Assembly (NCBI GenBank): GCA_947455205.1
Contig: CANGNF010000028.1
Coordinates: 1-63,668 of the forward strand
Source of the DNA: Acetobacteraceae bacterium
GTDB lineage: Bacteria > Pseudomonadota > Alphaproteobacteria > Acetobacterales > Acetobacteraceae
Length of the DNA stretch: 63,668 nt
Reading direction: 5' to 3'
Numbering within the stretch: position 1 is the first letter of the stretch; every line of letters starts with the position of its first letter. The notes under the pieces were generated by a model, which worked only from the letters and a program-made list of their open reading frames with translations, did no database searches and had not been told where the DNA came from. Shown here piece after piece: positions 23,214 through 31,620 of the stretch. A program made the position numbers and the translations under genes.

Positions 23214-24179
23214 TTACGGCAGCAGCACCGTGCTGCCCGTGGTCGCCCGCGACTCAAGCGCGATATGCGCCTTGGCGGCGTCCTTCAGGGCGAAGGTCTG
23301 GTTGACGTTGATCTTCACCTTGCCGGACTTCACCACCTCGAACAGGTCGTTCGCGGTGGCGACCAGGTCCTCGCGCTTGGCGGTGTAGGTGTTCAGCGTC
23401 GGCCGCGTCACGTACAGGCTGCCCTTCGCCGCCAGCACGCCCAGGTCCGTCGTCACCGGGCCGCTCGCGTTGCCGTAGCTGATCAGCAGGCCGAAGGGAC
23501 GCAGGCAGTCGAGCGAGGTCAGGAAGGTGTCCTTGCCGACGCTGTCATAGACCACGGGCAGCATGGCGCCGCCGGTGATCTCCTTGACGCGGGCGGGGAT
23601 GTTCTCGTTGGTCAGCAGCGCGTGGTCGGCGCCCAGGCCCTTGATCAGCGCGGCCTTCTCCGGCGTGGAGACCACGCCAATGACGGTGGCGCCCAGCGCC
23701 TTGGCCCATTGCACCACGATGCTGCCCACGCCGCCGGCCGCGGCATGCACCAGGATGGTCTCGCCCGCCTTGACCGGCCAGGTGCGCTTGACCAGGAACT
23801 GCGCGGTCATGCCCTGCAGCATCATGGCGGCGGCGGTGGTGTAGTCGATGCCCTCGGGGATCTTCACCACGCGGTCGGCCGGGGCGCAGCGCGCCTCGCT
23901 GTAGGCACCGATGCTGCCGGCATAGGCGACGCGGTCGCCCACCTTCAGGTCGGTGACGCCATCGCCCACGGCTTCCACATCGCCGGCGCCTTCCATGCCG
24001 ATGCCGGTCGGCAGCGGCGCCTTGTACAGGCCGGTGCGGAAGTACACGTCGATGTAGTTCAGCCCCACCGCCTTCTGGCGGATCAGCACCTCGCCCGGCT
24101 TCGGGTCCGGCAGCGGAACCTCCTCCCAGATCATCTTTTCCGGGCCGCCGTTTTCATGGACGCGAATGGCGTGGTTCAT
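23214..24179 (-). CDS. NADPH:quinone oxidoreductase (zeta-crystallin-like)
   Basis: The 321-residue zinc-independent medium-chain reductase has GLNYIDVYFRTGLYKAPLP and GMEGAGDVEAVGDGVTDL in the catalytic domain and VHAAAGGVGSIVVQWAKALG as the NADPH-binding Rossmann motif. No zinc ligands are present. It probably reduces quinones or small enones. Its stop overlaps the alkyltransferase region: the alkyltransferase gene starts upstream at 24646 and ends at 24176, so QOR follows it with a four-base overlap at 24176-24179, giving a two-gene unit. Confidence 0.88.
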   Translation of the reverse strand: MNHAIRVHENGGPEKMIWEEVPLPDPKPGEVLIRQKAVGLNYIDVYFRTGLYKAPLPTGIGMEGAGDVEAVGDGVTDLKVGDRVAYAGSIGAYSEARCAPADRVVKIPEGIDYTTAAAMMLQGMTAQFLVKRTWPVKAGETILVHAAAGGVGSIVVQWAKALGATVIGVVSTPEKAALIKGLGADHALLTNENIPARVKEITGGAMLPVVYDSVGKDTFLTSLDCLRPFGLLISYGNASGPVTTDLGVLAAKGSLYVTRPTLNTYTAKREDLVATANDLFEVVKSGKVKINVNQTFALKDAAKAHIALESRATTGSTVLLP

Positions 24180-24646
24180 CTGGGGGTTCCTTGCCCTTGG
24201 GCGTGGGCTTCGAGAGTGATCAGGAAACGCTTGGTAGCCGGTCCCTCGCCGCCGGAATAGCCGCCGAGCGACCCATCCGCCCCGACCACGCGATGGCAGG
24301 GGATGATGATGGGGATGGGGTTGCTGCCATTGGCCCCGCCGATGGCCCGCGCCGCCCTGCAGCCCACCGCCTGGGCGATATCGGCATAGCTGCGGGTCTC
24401 GCCATAGGGAATGGCCTGCAGCGCCTGCCAGACCTTGCGGCGGAAGGCGGTGCCCATGGGGGCCAGCGGCAGGTCGAAGTCGCGGCGCTTGCCGTCGAAG
24501 TAGTCCTGCAGCTGCGCCACCGCTTCCCGCAGCAGCGGGGTCGGGGTCTGCATCGGCCCGCGCCCCCAGTCCACGGACACGATGGCGCCGTCCTCTTCCG
24601 AGACGGTCAGGTCACCCAGGGGCGAATGCAGGGACAGTTGCGGCAT
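24176..24646 (-). CDS. Methylated-DNA-[protein]-cysteine S-methyltransferase
   Basis: The 156-residue repair protein takes methyl groups from O6-methylguanine onto its own cysteine. The active site IIIPCHRVVGADGSLGGYSGG (read in two parts: Cys117 in PCHRV, then GGYSGG) and the DNA-binding helix FRRKVWQALQAIPYGETRSY with the arginine finger region GCRAARAIGGANGSNP are intact. The start MPQLSLHSPLG at 24646 fits the family; 24676 is an in-frame alternative. It is the Ogt-like single-domain type, without an Ada regulatory domain. Confidence 0.9.
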   Translation of the reverse strand: MPQLSLHSPLGDLTVSEEDGAIVSVDWGRGPMQTPTPLLREAVAQLQDYFDGKRRDFDLPLAPMGTAFRRKVWQALQAIPYGETRSYADIAQAVGCRAARAIGGANGSNPIPIIIPCHRVVGADGSLGGYSGGEGPATKRFLITLEAHAQGQGTPR

Positions 24647-24812
24647 GGCAATCTCTTCGGCGGCCGGATGCCACACCGCCGGCCCGGCGGCGTCAAGCGG
24701 CGAGTGCGGGAGCGATGCGCCCTTGGCGGCGGGCCGCCGGTCGGGGATGGTGCCGCGCTGCCCGCCGCCTACATGGGGTGGGGCAGGCCGCCGCGCCAGC
24801 AGCCCCGGAGTG

Positions 24813-25184
24813 ATGCCGATGCCCGATGCCGACCCGCCGCCCTATTTCGAGGCCCATGTCTTCGTCTGCTGCAACCGCCGGCCGGACGGGCATGTGCGTG
24901 GCAGCTGCGCCGCCCAGGGCAGCGAGAAGCTGCGCGACTACATGAAGGTGCGGGCCAAGGAGATGGGGCTGAAGCGGGTCCGGGTGAACCAGGCGGGCTG
25001 CCTGGATCGCTGTGAATTCGGTCCTACCATGGTTATCTATCCGGAAGGTGTGTGGTACCGCCCGACCTCACCGGCGGACGTTGACGAAATCCTCTCGGTC
25101 CATGTCCAGGGCGGCGGCCGGGTGCCGCGGCTGATGCTGACCGAGCGCGACGTGGTGGAGAAGGCGCCCAAGGCGAAGGCGTGA
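24813..25184 (+). CDS. Thioredoxin-like [2Fe-2S] ferredoxin
   Basis: The 123-residue protein has a thioredoxin-like ferredoxin fold: AHVFVCCNRRPDGH, RGSCAAQGSEKLRDYMKVRA and VNQAGCLDRCEFGPTMVIYP supply the cysteines (in CC, SC, GC and RC) that ligate a [2Fe-2S] cluster. The redox partner is unknown. The ATG at 24813 is followed by another at 24819. The stop overlaps the GTG start of mnmE by four bases, so it may be co-translated with the tRNA-modifying GTPase. Confidence 0.85.
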   Translation: MPMPDADPPPYFEAHVFVCCNRRPDGHVRGSCAAQGSEKLRDYMKVRAKEMGLKRVRVNQAGCLDRCEFGPTMVIYPEGVWYRPTSPADVDEILSVHVQGGGRVPRLMLTERDVVEKAPKAKA

Positions 25185-26608
25185 GCGCCGGCGACACCAT
25201 CTCCGCCTGCGCGACCGGTGCGGGCCGGGCGGCGGTGGCGGTGCTGCGCGTCTCCGGCCCCGGGGCGGGCGCGGTGCTGCGGGCGGTGGCGGGCGGGCTG
25301 CCGGCGCCGCGCGTCGCTTCCCTGCGCCGGCTGCGCGACGCCGGCGGCGAGGCGCTGGACCAGGCGCTGGTGCTGTGGTTCCCCGGTCCCGCCAGCTACA
25401 CCGGCGAGGACAGCGCCGAGCTTCACCTGCATGGCGGCCCCGCCGTGGTCGCCGCCGTGGCCGAGGCGCTGGTCGCCGCCGGTGCCCGCCCGGCCGAGCC
25501 CGGCGAGTTCACCCGCCGCGCCTTCCTGAACGGCCGGCTGGACCTGACTGAGGCCGAGGGCATTGCCGACCTGATCGAGGCCGAGACCGAGGCGCAGCGG
25601 CGCCAGGCCCTGCGCCAGGCCGGCGGCGCGCTGTCCCGCCTGGTGGCTGGCTGGTCGGCCCGGTTGGCCCGGCTGCTGGCGCGGCAGGAAGCCTTCATCG
25701 AGTTCGAGGACGAGGACCTGCCGGCCGGGCTGGACGATTCCGTCGCCGCCGCGGCCGCCGCGCTGCACGCCGAAATGTCGGCGCAGCTGGCCGAGGCCCC
25801 GCGTGGGGAGCGGCTGCGCGAGGGGCTGATGGTGGCGATCATCGGGGCGCCCAACGCTGGCAAATCCTCGCTGCTGAATGCGCTGGTGGGGCGGGAGGCG
25901 GCCATCGTCTCCGCCCGCGCCGGCACCACGCGGGATGTGGTGGAGGCGCGGCTGACCCTGGCCGGGGTGCCGGTGACGCTGGCCGATACCGCTGGGCTGC
26001 GCGAGGCCGCCGACGAGATCGAGGCCGAAGGGGTGCGCCGCGCCCGCCGCCGGGCGGAGGACGCCGACCTGGTGCTGGCGGTCTTCGCCGCCGACCAGGC
26101 GCCGGATGCCCCGACGCTGGCGGCGATGTCGGCGGATGCGCTGGTGGTGCTGAACAAGGCCGACCTGGCGGCGCCTGGGAGCGCGCCTGTGGGCGATGCC
26201 GACCCCACGCTGTTGCCGGCCGGCATAACGGCGGCATCTGAGGGAGCCGCACCGGGCCGGGCAGGCGCGGCGTCCCCCGGATCAGGACCGGGCCACCCGG
26301 TGCCGGCCGGGGCGCTGGCCATCTCGGCCCTGACCGGCCAAGGCCTGGACGCGCTGCGCCTGCGGCTGGAGGTCAGGGCCACGGCGCTGGCAGGCCTCGG
26401 CGAGCAGGCCACGCTGACCCGGCCGCGCCATGTCGCGGCGGTGCGGGAGGCGCTGGGCTGGCTGGCCGAGCTACCCACCGCTCCGGTGCCGGAGCTGCGC
26501 GCCGAGGCGCTGCGGGCGGCGTTGCGGGCGCTCGGCCGGTTGACCGGGCAGGTGGGGGTGGAGGCGATCCTCGACCTGGTGTTCTCTGAGTTCTGCATCG
26601 GGAAGTGA
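25181..26608 (+). CDS. mnmE: tRNA uridine-5-carboxymethylaminomethyl GTPase MnmE
   Basis: With MnmG it installs the cmnm5 group on wobble U34 of tRNAs. The 475-residue protein starts at GTG 25181. It has the N-terminal folate-binding domain (GRAAVAVLRVSGPG; FPGPASYTGEDSAELHLHGG), the helical domain, the G domain with GAPNAGKSSLLNALVG, TTRDVVEARL, DTAGLRE and VVLNKADLA, and the C-terminal FCIGK. Between the NKAD motif and the SALTGQG box the G domain has about 35 extra residues rich in Gly, Ala and Pro, longer than in E. coli. It is coupled to the ferredoxin gene upstream and an unknown gene downstream by four-base overlaps. Confidence 0.95.
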   Translation: MSAGDTISACATGAGRAAVAVLRVSGPGAGAVLRAVAGGLPAPRVASLRRLRDAGGEALDQALVLWFPGPASYTGEDSAELHLHGGPAVVAAVAEALVAAGARPAEPGEFTRRAFLNGRLDLTEAEGIADLIEAETEAQRRQALRQAGGALSRLVAGWSARLARLLARQEAFIEFEDEDLPAGLDDSVAAAAAALHAEMSAQLAEAPRGERLREGLMVAIIGAPNAGKSSLLNALVGREAAIVSARAGTTRDVVEARLTLAGVPVTLADTAGLREAADEIEAEGVRRARRRAEDADLVLAVFAADQAPDAPTLAAMSADALVVLNKADLAAPGSAPVGDADPTLLPAGITAASEGAAPGRAGAASPGSGPGHPVPAGALAISALTGQGLDALRLRLEVRATALAGLGEQATLTRPRHVAAVREALGWLAELPTAPVPELRAEALRAALRALGRLTGQVGVEAILDLVFSEFCIGK

Positions 26609-27240
26609 GCGGCATGAACCTTTCGGCCGAGGAGCTTTGGGAATTCTACCGGCGCTGCGGCAAGCTGCGGGTGCGGTTCCAGACCATGGCGGCACAGAGC
26701 CTGCCGCCGGCCAAGGTCGTGGAGCATTGCAAGGCGCTGGGCCTGCCGGTGGACCGCGAGCTGTACCAGGCCGACGAGGGCGAACTGGCCTATGCGCTGG
26801 ACCTGGCGGTGTACCAGGCACCGCCCGGCCGCTCCCGCGCCATCGACCGCATCGCCCGCCAATATGCCGGGCGGGAGGGCGAGGAGAGCGCGCTGGTGCT
26901 GAACGCGCTGTCGCGGAGCTGGCTGTCGCTGTTCCAGGTCCTCGGCCCGCATCCGGAGGCGGGACTGGTACTGCAGGACCTGGTGCTGGGCGGCGAGGTC
27001 TGGGTGCTGGACGAGGCCCTGGCCGAGCACGCCGCGCCCGGCACGGTGCTGGGTATCCGGCTCGGCCGGGTCTGCGGCTTTGCCATCACCTGCGGCGTGG
27101 TGGCGGTGCTGGACCCCGCCATGGCGACGGAAGTGCAGCGCGAGGTCGGCGACGACCGCGACCTGGCGGAGGAGCTGCTGGGCAACCTGCGCTTCGTGCG
27201 CGGGCTGTGGCTGCTGGGGCTGGGCTTCCGGCCGGAATAG
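26605..27240 (+). CDS. Uncharacterised protein inserted between mnmE and mnmG
   Basis: The 211-residue protein has no domain I recognise. It begins [19 protein letters not shown] and contains [40 protein letters not shown] and a moderately hydrophobic stretch [20 protein letters not shown] that may be buried rather than membrane-spanning. No signal peptide or cysteine motif stands out. It starts at GTG 26605 (overlapping mnmE) or ATG 26614, and ends 37 bases before mnmG. Position inside a tRNA-modification operon hints at an RNA-related or regulatory role, but that is inference only. Confidence 0.7.
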   Translation: MSGMNLSAEELWEFYRRCGKLRVRFQTMAAQSLPPAKVVEHCKALGLPVDRELYQADEGELAYALDLAVYQAPPGRSRAIDRIARQYAGREGEESALVLNALSRSWLSLFQVLGPHPEAGLVLQDLVLGGEVWVLDEALAEHAAPGTVLGIRLGRVCGFAITCGVVAVLDPAMATEVQREVGDDRDLAEELLGNLRFVRGLWLLGLGFRPE

Positions 27241-27277
27241 GACTCGCCTGGGGCGGCCGGCAGGCTATATCGCCCCT

Positions 27278-29152
27278 ATGTTCGACAAGACCTATGACGT
27301 GGTGGTGGTGGGCGGCGGCCATGCCGGCACCGAGGCGGCGGCCGTGGCGGCCCGCTGCGGCGCACGCACCCTGCTGCTGACCCACAAGCTGGAAACACTC
27401 GGCGAGATGTCCTGCAACCCCGCCATCGGCGGCGTGGGCAAGGGGCACCTGGTGCGGGAGATCGACGCGCTGGACGGGCTGATGGCCCGCGCCGCCGACG
27501 CCGCGGGCATCCACTTCAAGCTGCTCAACCGCAGCAAGGGCCCGGCGGTGCGCGGCCCACGCGCCCAGGCCGACCGCAAGCTGTACCGCCAGGCGGTGCA
27601 GGCGCTGCTGCGCGCCCAGCCCGGGCTGGACCTGCTGGCCGGCAGCGCCGAGGACATCGTGCTCGACGCCACCGGGCGCTGCACCGGGGTGGTGACGGCG
27701 GCGGGGGAGCGGATCGGCGCCGGGGCGGTGGTGATCACCACCGGTACCTTCCTGCGCGGCGTCATCCATCTGGGGGAGGAGCGCACCCCCGCCGGGCGGG
27801 TCGGCGAGGCACCCTCGATCGGTCTGGCCGATACGCTGCGCCGGCTGGGCCTGCCCATGGCGCGGCTGAAGACCGGCACGCCGCCGCGGCTGGATGGCCG
27901 CACCATCGACTGGGCGGCGCTGGAACCGCAGCCGGGCGATGACCCGCCGGAGCCGCTTTCCTGGCTGACCGAGCGGATCGCCAACCGCCAGGTCGCCTGC
28001 GCCATCACCGAGACCAACGAAGCGACGCATGCGGTGATCCGCGCCAACCTGCATCGCAGCGCGGTCTATGGCGGGCGGATCGAAGGCGTCGGCCCGCGCT
28101 ACTGCCCGAGCATCGAGGACAAGGTGGTGCGCTTTGCCGACAAGGGGCGGCACCAGATCTTCCTGGAGCCGGAGGGGCTGGACGACGACACCATCTACCC
28201 CAACGGCATCTCCACCAGCCTGCCGGCCGAGGTGCAGGCGGCGCTGATTGCCACCATGCCCGGCCTGGCCAAGGCGGTGATCCTGCGGCCGGGCTATGCG
28301 ATCGAATACGACCATGTGGACCCGCGCGCGCTGCGGCCGACGCTGGAACTGCGCGCCTGCCCCGGCCTGTTCCTGGCCGGGCAGATCAACGGCACCACGG
28401 GGTATGAGGAAGCCGGCGCCCAGGGGCTGATGGCCGGGCTGAACGCCGCCGCCCTGGCCGGCGGCGGCGCGGCCGACCGGGTGCTGACCCGCGCCGAGGC
28501 CTATACCGGCGTGATGCTGGACGACCTGGTGCTGCAAGGCGTGTCCGAGCCCTACCGGATGCTGACGGCGCGCAGCGAACATCGGCTGGCGCTGCGGGCC
28601 GACAATGCCGGACTGCGGCTGACCGAGAAGGGTATTGCCTGGGGCTGTGTCGGCAGCGCCCGGGCTACGGCCTTCCGCGCCTTCGGCCAGGCGGTGGCGG
28701 AGGCGCTGGCCTGGGCGCGGAGCGAGGCGGCGACGCCGGCGCAGTTCACCGCCGCCGGAGTGGCGGTGAACCAGGATGGCCGCCGCCGCAACGTGCTGGA
28801 GGCGCTGGCGCTGCCCACGGCGCTGCCCCAGGCGCTGGATGCGATGTTTCCGCGGCTGCGCAGCCTGGCCCCGGCGGTGCGGACGCAGCTGGAGGCGGAG
28901 GCGCTCTACGCCCCCTATCTGGAGCGGCAGGCGGCAGAGATGCGGGCGCTGGCGCGGGAGGAGCGGATCAGCATTCCCTCGGGGCTGGACTTCGCCGGCG
29001 TTGCCGGTCTTTCAACGGAAATGCGCCAACGCCTGGCGGCGGCGCGGCCGGCGACCCTGGGTGGGGCGGGGCGCGTGCCTGGCGTCACGCCGGCGGCGTT
29101 GGCTGCCCTGGCGGTGCATCTGCGGCGCCAGCCGGAGGCATGTTCCACGTGA
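27278..29152 (+). CDS. mnmG: tRNA uridine-5-carboxymethylaminomethyl synthesis enzyme MnmG
   Basis: This FAD-dependent partner of MnmE in wobble-uridine modification is 624 residues long. It shows the dinucleotide motif [20 protein letters not shown], the GidA signatures [20 protein letters not shown] and [13 protein letters not shown], and [17 protein letters not shown] near residue 370, followed by a C-terminal helical domain for MnmE binding. ATG 27278 is the family start; the open frame continues upstream but without homology. The 3' end overlaps rsmG by 13 bases and carries most of the first parS site. Confidence 0.95.
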   Translation: MFDKTYDVVVVGGGHAGTEAAAVAARCGARTLLLTHKLETLGEMSCNPAIGGVGKGHLVREIDALDGLMARAADAAGIHFKLLNRSKGPAVRGPRAQADRKLYRQAVQALLRAQPGLDLLAGSAEDIVLDATGRCTGVVTAAGERIGAGAVVITTGTFLRGVIHLGEERTPAGRVGEAPSIGLADTLRRLGLPMARLKTGTPPRLDGRTIDWAALEPQPGDDPPEPLSWLTERIANRQVACAITETNEATHAVIRANLHRSAVYGGRIEGVGPRYCPSIEDKVVRFADKGRHQIFLEPEGLDDDTIYPNGISTSLPAEVQAALIATMPGLAKAVILRPGYAIEYDHVDPRALRPTLELRACPGLFLAGQINGTTGYEEAGAQGLMAGLNAAALAGGGAADRVLTRAEAYTGVMLDDLVLQGVSEPYRMLTARSEHRLALRADNAGLRLTEKGIAWGCVGSARATAFRAFGQAVAEALAWARSEAATPAQFTAAGVAVNQDGRRRNVLEALALPTALPQALDAMFPRLRSLAPAVRTQLEAEALYAPYLERQAAEMRALAREERISIPSGLDFAGVAGLSTEMRQRLAAARPATLGGAGRVPGVTPAALAALAVHLRRQPEACST

Positions 29153-29775
29153 AACACTCCCGCCACTCCACAGCCGCTGACTTCGGTGTTTCACGTGAAA
29201 CAGAGGCCCGGCTGCAGGCCTATGTCGCGCTGCTGCTGCGCTGGAATGCCAAGATCAACCTGGTCGCCGACAGCACGCTGGAGCAGGTCTGGCAGCGCCA
29301 CATCCTGGATTCCCTGCAACTGCTGCCGCTGCTGCCCGACGGCCAGGGCAGCATTACCGACCTCGGCTCCGGCGCCGGCTTTCCCGGCCTGGTGCTGGCC
29401 GCCGCCAGCGGGCGAGAGACGCATCTGGTGGAATCGGACCGCCGCAAATGCGCCTTCCTGAGCGAGGCCGCCCGCACCCTCGGCCTCAGCCGCGCCCATA
29501 TCCACCCGCAGCGGATCGAGGCCGCGACGCCGCCGCCCGCCGCTGTTGTCACTGCCCGCGCCCTGGCGCCGCTGCCGATCCTGCTCGGCCATGCTGCCAG
29601 GCTGCTGGCGCCGGGCGGGGTGGCGCTGTTCCCCAAGGGCCGCACGGCGGATGAGGAATTGACCGCTGCCGCCCCGCACTGGACAATGCGTGCCGAGCGG
29701 TTCCCGAGCCATACCGACTCGGCCGCCACCATCCTCCGACTTAGCGAGATCCGCCCTTTTGGCGACACCCCCTAA
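29140..29775 (+). CDS. rsmG: 16S rRNA (guanine527-N7)-methyltransferase RsmG
   Basis: The 211-residue protein methylates G527 of 16S rRNA with SAM. Motif I is [16 protein letters not shown], preceded by [20 protein letters not shown] and [18 protein letters not shown] follows. Its first six residues, MFHVKH, and a second segment VSRET at about residues 17-21 are encoded by two parS-like palindromes, so the sequence serves both protein and chromosome segregation. The ATG at 29140 lies inside the end of mnmG; an ATG at 29186, in another frame, is a shadow. The gene overlaps the likely TTG start of parA. Confidence 0.93.
   Translation: MFHVKHSRHSTAADFGVSRETEARLQAYVALLLRWNAKINLVADSTLEQVWQRHILDSLQLLPLLPDGQGSITDLGSGAGFPGLVLAAASGRETHLVESDRRKCAFLSEAARTLGLSRAHIHPQRIEAATPPPAAVVTARALAPLPILLGHAARLLAPGGVALFPKGRTADEELTAAAPHWTMRAERFPSHTDSAATILRLSEIRPFGDTP
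29141..29156. other. parS: parS centromere-like site 1 (one mismatch)
   Basis: TGTTCCACGTGAAACA differs at one position from the 16-bp parS consensus TGTTTCACGTGAAACA. It overlaps the mnmG end and the rsmG start, 600 bases before parA. Confidence 0.85.
29187..29202. other. parS: parS centromere site 2 (perfect palindrome)
   Basis: TGTTTCACGTGAAACA is a perfect 16-bp palindrome identical to the bacterial parS consensus bound by ParB. It lies in the rsmG coding sequence 46 bases after site 1. Confidence 0.93.
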
Positions 29776-30550
29776 AGGCGCCCAGCCGCGCATCATCGCC
29801 CTCGCCAACCAGAAGGGCGGGGTCGGCAAGACCACCTCTGCCATCAACCTGGCCGCGGCCATGGCCGCCAGCCGCCGGGTGCTGCTGCTCGACCTCGACC
29901 CCCAGGGCAATGCCTCTACCGGCCTGGGCATTGCCCGCACCGCCCGTGGCGCCGGCAGCTACGCCCTGCTGACCGGGCAGAAGTCCCTGGCCGAGGTCAT
30001 TCAGCCCAGTTCGGTGGCAAACCTCTCCCTGGTCGCCGCCGACCCCGACCTGGCCGGGGCCGAGGTGGAACTGGTGGGCGAGGATCACCGTGAGCAGCGG
30101 CTGCGCCAGTCGCTCCGCGCCCCCGGCGCGTTGGCCGATTATGATGTCGTCTTCCTGGACTGCCCCCCCTCGCTCGGCCTGCTGACGCTGAATGCGCTGG
30201 TCGCCGCCGATGGCGTGCTGGTGCCGCTGCAGACCGAGTTCTTCGCGCTGGAAGGCGTCAGCCAGATCACCCAGACCATCGAGCGGGTGAAGCGGGCGCT
30301 GAACCCGGGCCTGCGGCTGGAAGGCATCCTGCTGACGATGTTCGATCGCCGAAACAATCTGTCGGAGCTGGTAGCCGCCGATGTGCGCGGCTTCTTCAAG
30401 GCCCAGGTGCTGGAGACGGTCATTCCCCGCAATATCCGCCTGTCGGAAGCGCCCTCGCACGGCGTCCCGGTCAACCAGTACGACCCGCGTTCCCCTGGTG
30501 CCCTGGCCTATGCCAAGGCGGCCGAGGAATTGCTGGCGCGCCAGCCATGA
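29759..30550 (+). CDS. parA: Chromosome-partitioning ATPase ParA
   Basis: This Walker-type ATPase moves ParB-parS complexes during chromosome segregation. The product shows RIIALANQKGGVGKTTSAIN (deviant Walker A with two Lys), LLLDLDPQGNASTGLG, DVVFLDCPPSLGLLTLNAL and a C-terminal SEAPSHGVPVNQYDPRSPGA. The start is probably TTG 29759, which gives [14 protein letters not shown] and the usual short lead of the family (263 residues); the in-frame ATG at 29690 would add 23 residues of non-conserved sequence inside rsmG. It overlaps rsmG and its end overlaps parB (ATGA). Confidence 0.93.
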   Translation: MATPPKGAQPRIIALANQKGGVGKTTSAINLAAAMAASRRVLLLDLDPQGNASTGLGIARTARGAGSYALLTGQKSLAEVIQPSSVANLSLVAADPDLAGAEVELVGEDHREQRLRQSLRAPGALADYDVVFLDCPPSLGLLTLNALVAADGVLVPLQTEFFALEGVSQITQTIERVKRALNPGLRLEGILLTMFDRRNNLSELVAADVRGFFKAQVLETVIPRNIRLSEAPSHGVPVNQYDPRSPGALAYAKAAEELLARQP

Positions 30551-31407
30551 CCAAGCCCCCCAACCGCCTCGGCCGCGGCCTCTCCGCCCTGCTGGGCGAT
30601 GCCCCCGCCGCCAATACCAGCACGGGTGAGGCCACCCGGACCCTGCCGGTGGAGCAGCTGGAGCCCGGCCCGTTCCAGCCGCGCGGCCCGATCGACCATG
30701 GCCCGCTGCAGGAACTCGCCGCCTCCATCGCCGAGCATGGCGTGCTGCAGCCCATCCTGGTCCGCCCCAAGCCGGACGCGCCGGGCCAGTACCAGATCAT
30801 CGGCGGGGAACGCCGCTGGCGCGCCGCCCAGCTGGCCCAGCTGCATGAGGTGCCGGTCAACATCCGTCAGTTCGACGACCGCGAGGCGATGGCCGCGGCG
30901 CTGGTGGAGAACCTGCAGCGCCAGGACCTCAACGCGCTGGAGGAGGCCGAAGGCTATCGCCGGCTGCTGGACGAGTTCGGCCTGACCCAGGAAGGCCTGG
31001 GCACCGCCGTCGGCAAGTCGCGCAGCCATGTGGCCAATACGCTGCGCCTGCTGGGCCTGCCGGACCGGGTGCGGGAGCTGCTGCGCGACGGCGCCCTGAC
31101 CGCGGGCCATGCCCGCGCCCTGCTGACCGCGCCACAGCCGGAGCTGCTGGCCATGCAGGTGGTGGATCGCGGCCTGAACGTGCGCCAGACCGAGGCGCTG
31201 GCGGCGCAGAAGCCGCGCGACCCCACCGCCCCCGGCAAGCCCGCCCGCGCCGAGCCGGAGACCGTGGCGCTGGAGCGCGAGCTGATGGAGCGCCTCGGCC
31301 TCAAGGTCAGCATCCGCCATGCGGGCAAGGGCGGCCAGGTCACCATCAGCTATCGCAACCTGGACCAGCTGGACGGCGTTATCCGCCTGCTGCAGGGCGG
31401 CGGCTGA
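30547..31407 (+). CDS. parB: Chromosome-partitioning protein ParB
   Basis: This 286-residue CTP-dependent DNA clamp loads at parS. It has the N-terminal LGRGLSALLGD that activates ParA, the CTP-binding/arginine-patch region IIGGERRWRAAQLAQLHEVP and ENLQRQDLNALEEAEGYRRL, and the helix-turn-helix TQEGLGTAVGKSRSHVANTL. A C-terminal dimerisation domain ends YRNLDQLDGVIRLLQ. It is coupled to parA by a four-base overlap. Two parS sites lie about 1.35 kb upstream. Confidence 0.95.
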   Translation: MTKPPNRLGRGLSALLGDAPAANTSTGEATRTLPVEQLEPGPFQPRGPIDHGPLQELAASIAEHGVLQPILVRPKPDAPGQYQIIGGERRWRAAQLAQLHEVPVNIRQFDDREAMAAALVENLQRQDLNALEEAEGYRRLLDEFGLTQEGLGTAVGKSRSHVANTLRLLGLPDRVRELLRDGALTAGHARALLTAPQPELLAMQVVDRGLNVRQTEALAAQKPRDPTAPGKPARAEPETVALERELMERLGLKVSIRHAGKGGQVTISYRNLDQLDGVIRLLQGGG

Positions 31408-31438
31408 GGTCAGCCCGCCCTCCGCTGGCTCATTGCCG

Positions 31439-31514
31439 GCGGCTTGGGTGCCAGGGGCAGCGGCTGCGCCGCTCCTCGGCGGTGGCTGACGGCGATTGCC
31501 GCCACCCAAGCCGC
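31439..31514. terminator. Long inverted repeat between parB and holA
   Basis: GCGGCTTGGGTG at 31439-31450 pairs perfectly with CACCCAAGCCGC at 31503-31514, enclosing smaller G+C-rich hairpins. It lies in the gap between convergent parB and holA and probably ends both transcripts. Confidence 0.5.
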
Positions 31515-31570
31515 TTGCGGGCACCATGTGCCCCGCCGGACGCAATTCGTGCTCCACGACCCACTGAAAT

Positions 31571-31620
31571 TAGAGCATTAAGTCCGCTCTTCTAACGATA
31601 CCGGAACGGATATTGCCCTA
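31571..31620. repeat. Intergenic repeat related to 36607-36656
   Basis: The stretch begins TAGAGCATTAAGTCCGCTC and ends GGAACGGATATTGCCCTA. The last part is nearly the inverse of the start of the palindromic element at 36607 (13 shared bases GAACGGATATTGC). It overlaps the holA stop codon. This is probably a degenerate copy of the same dispersed element. Confidence 0.45.
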
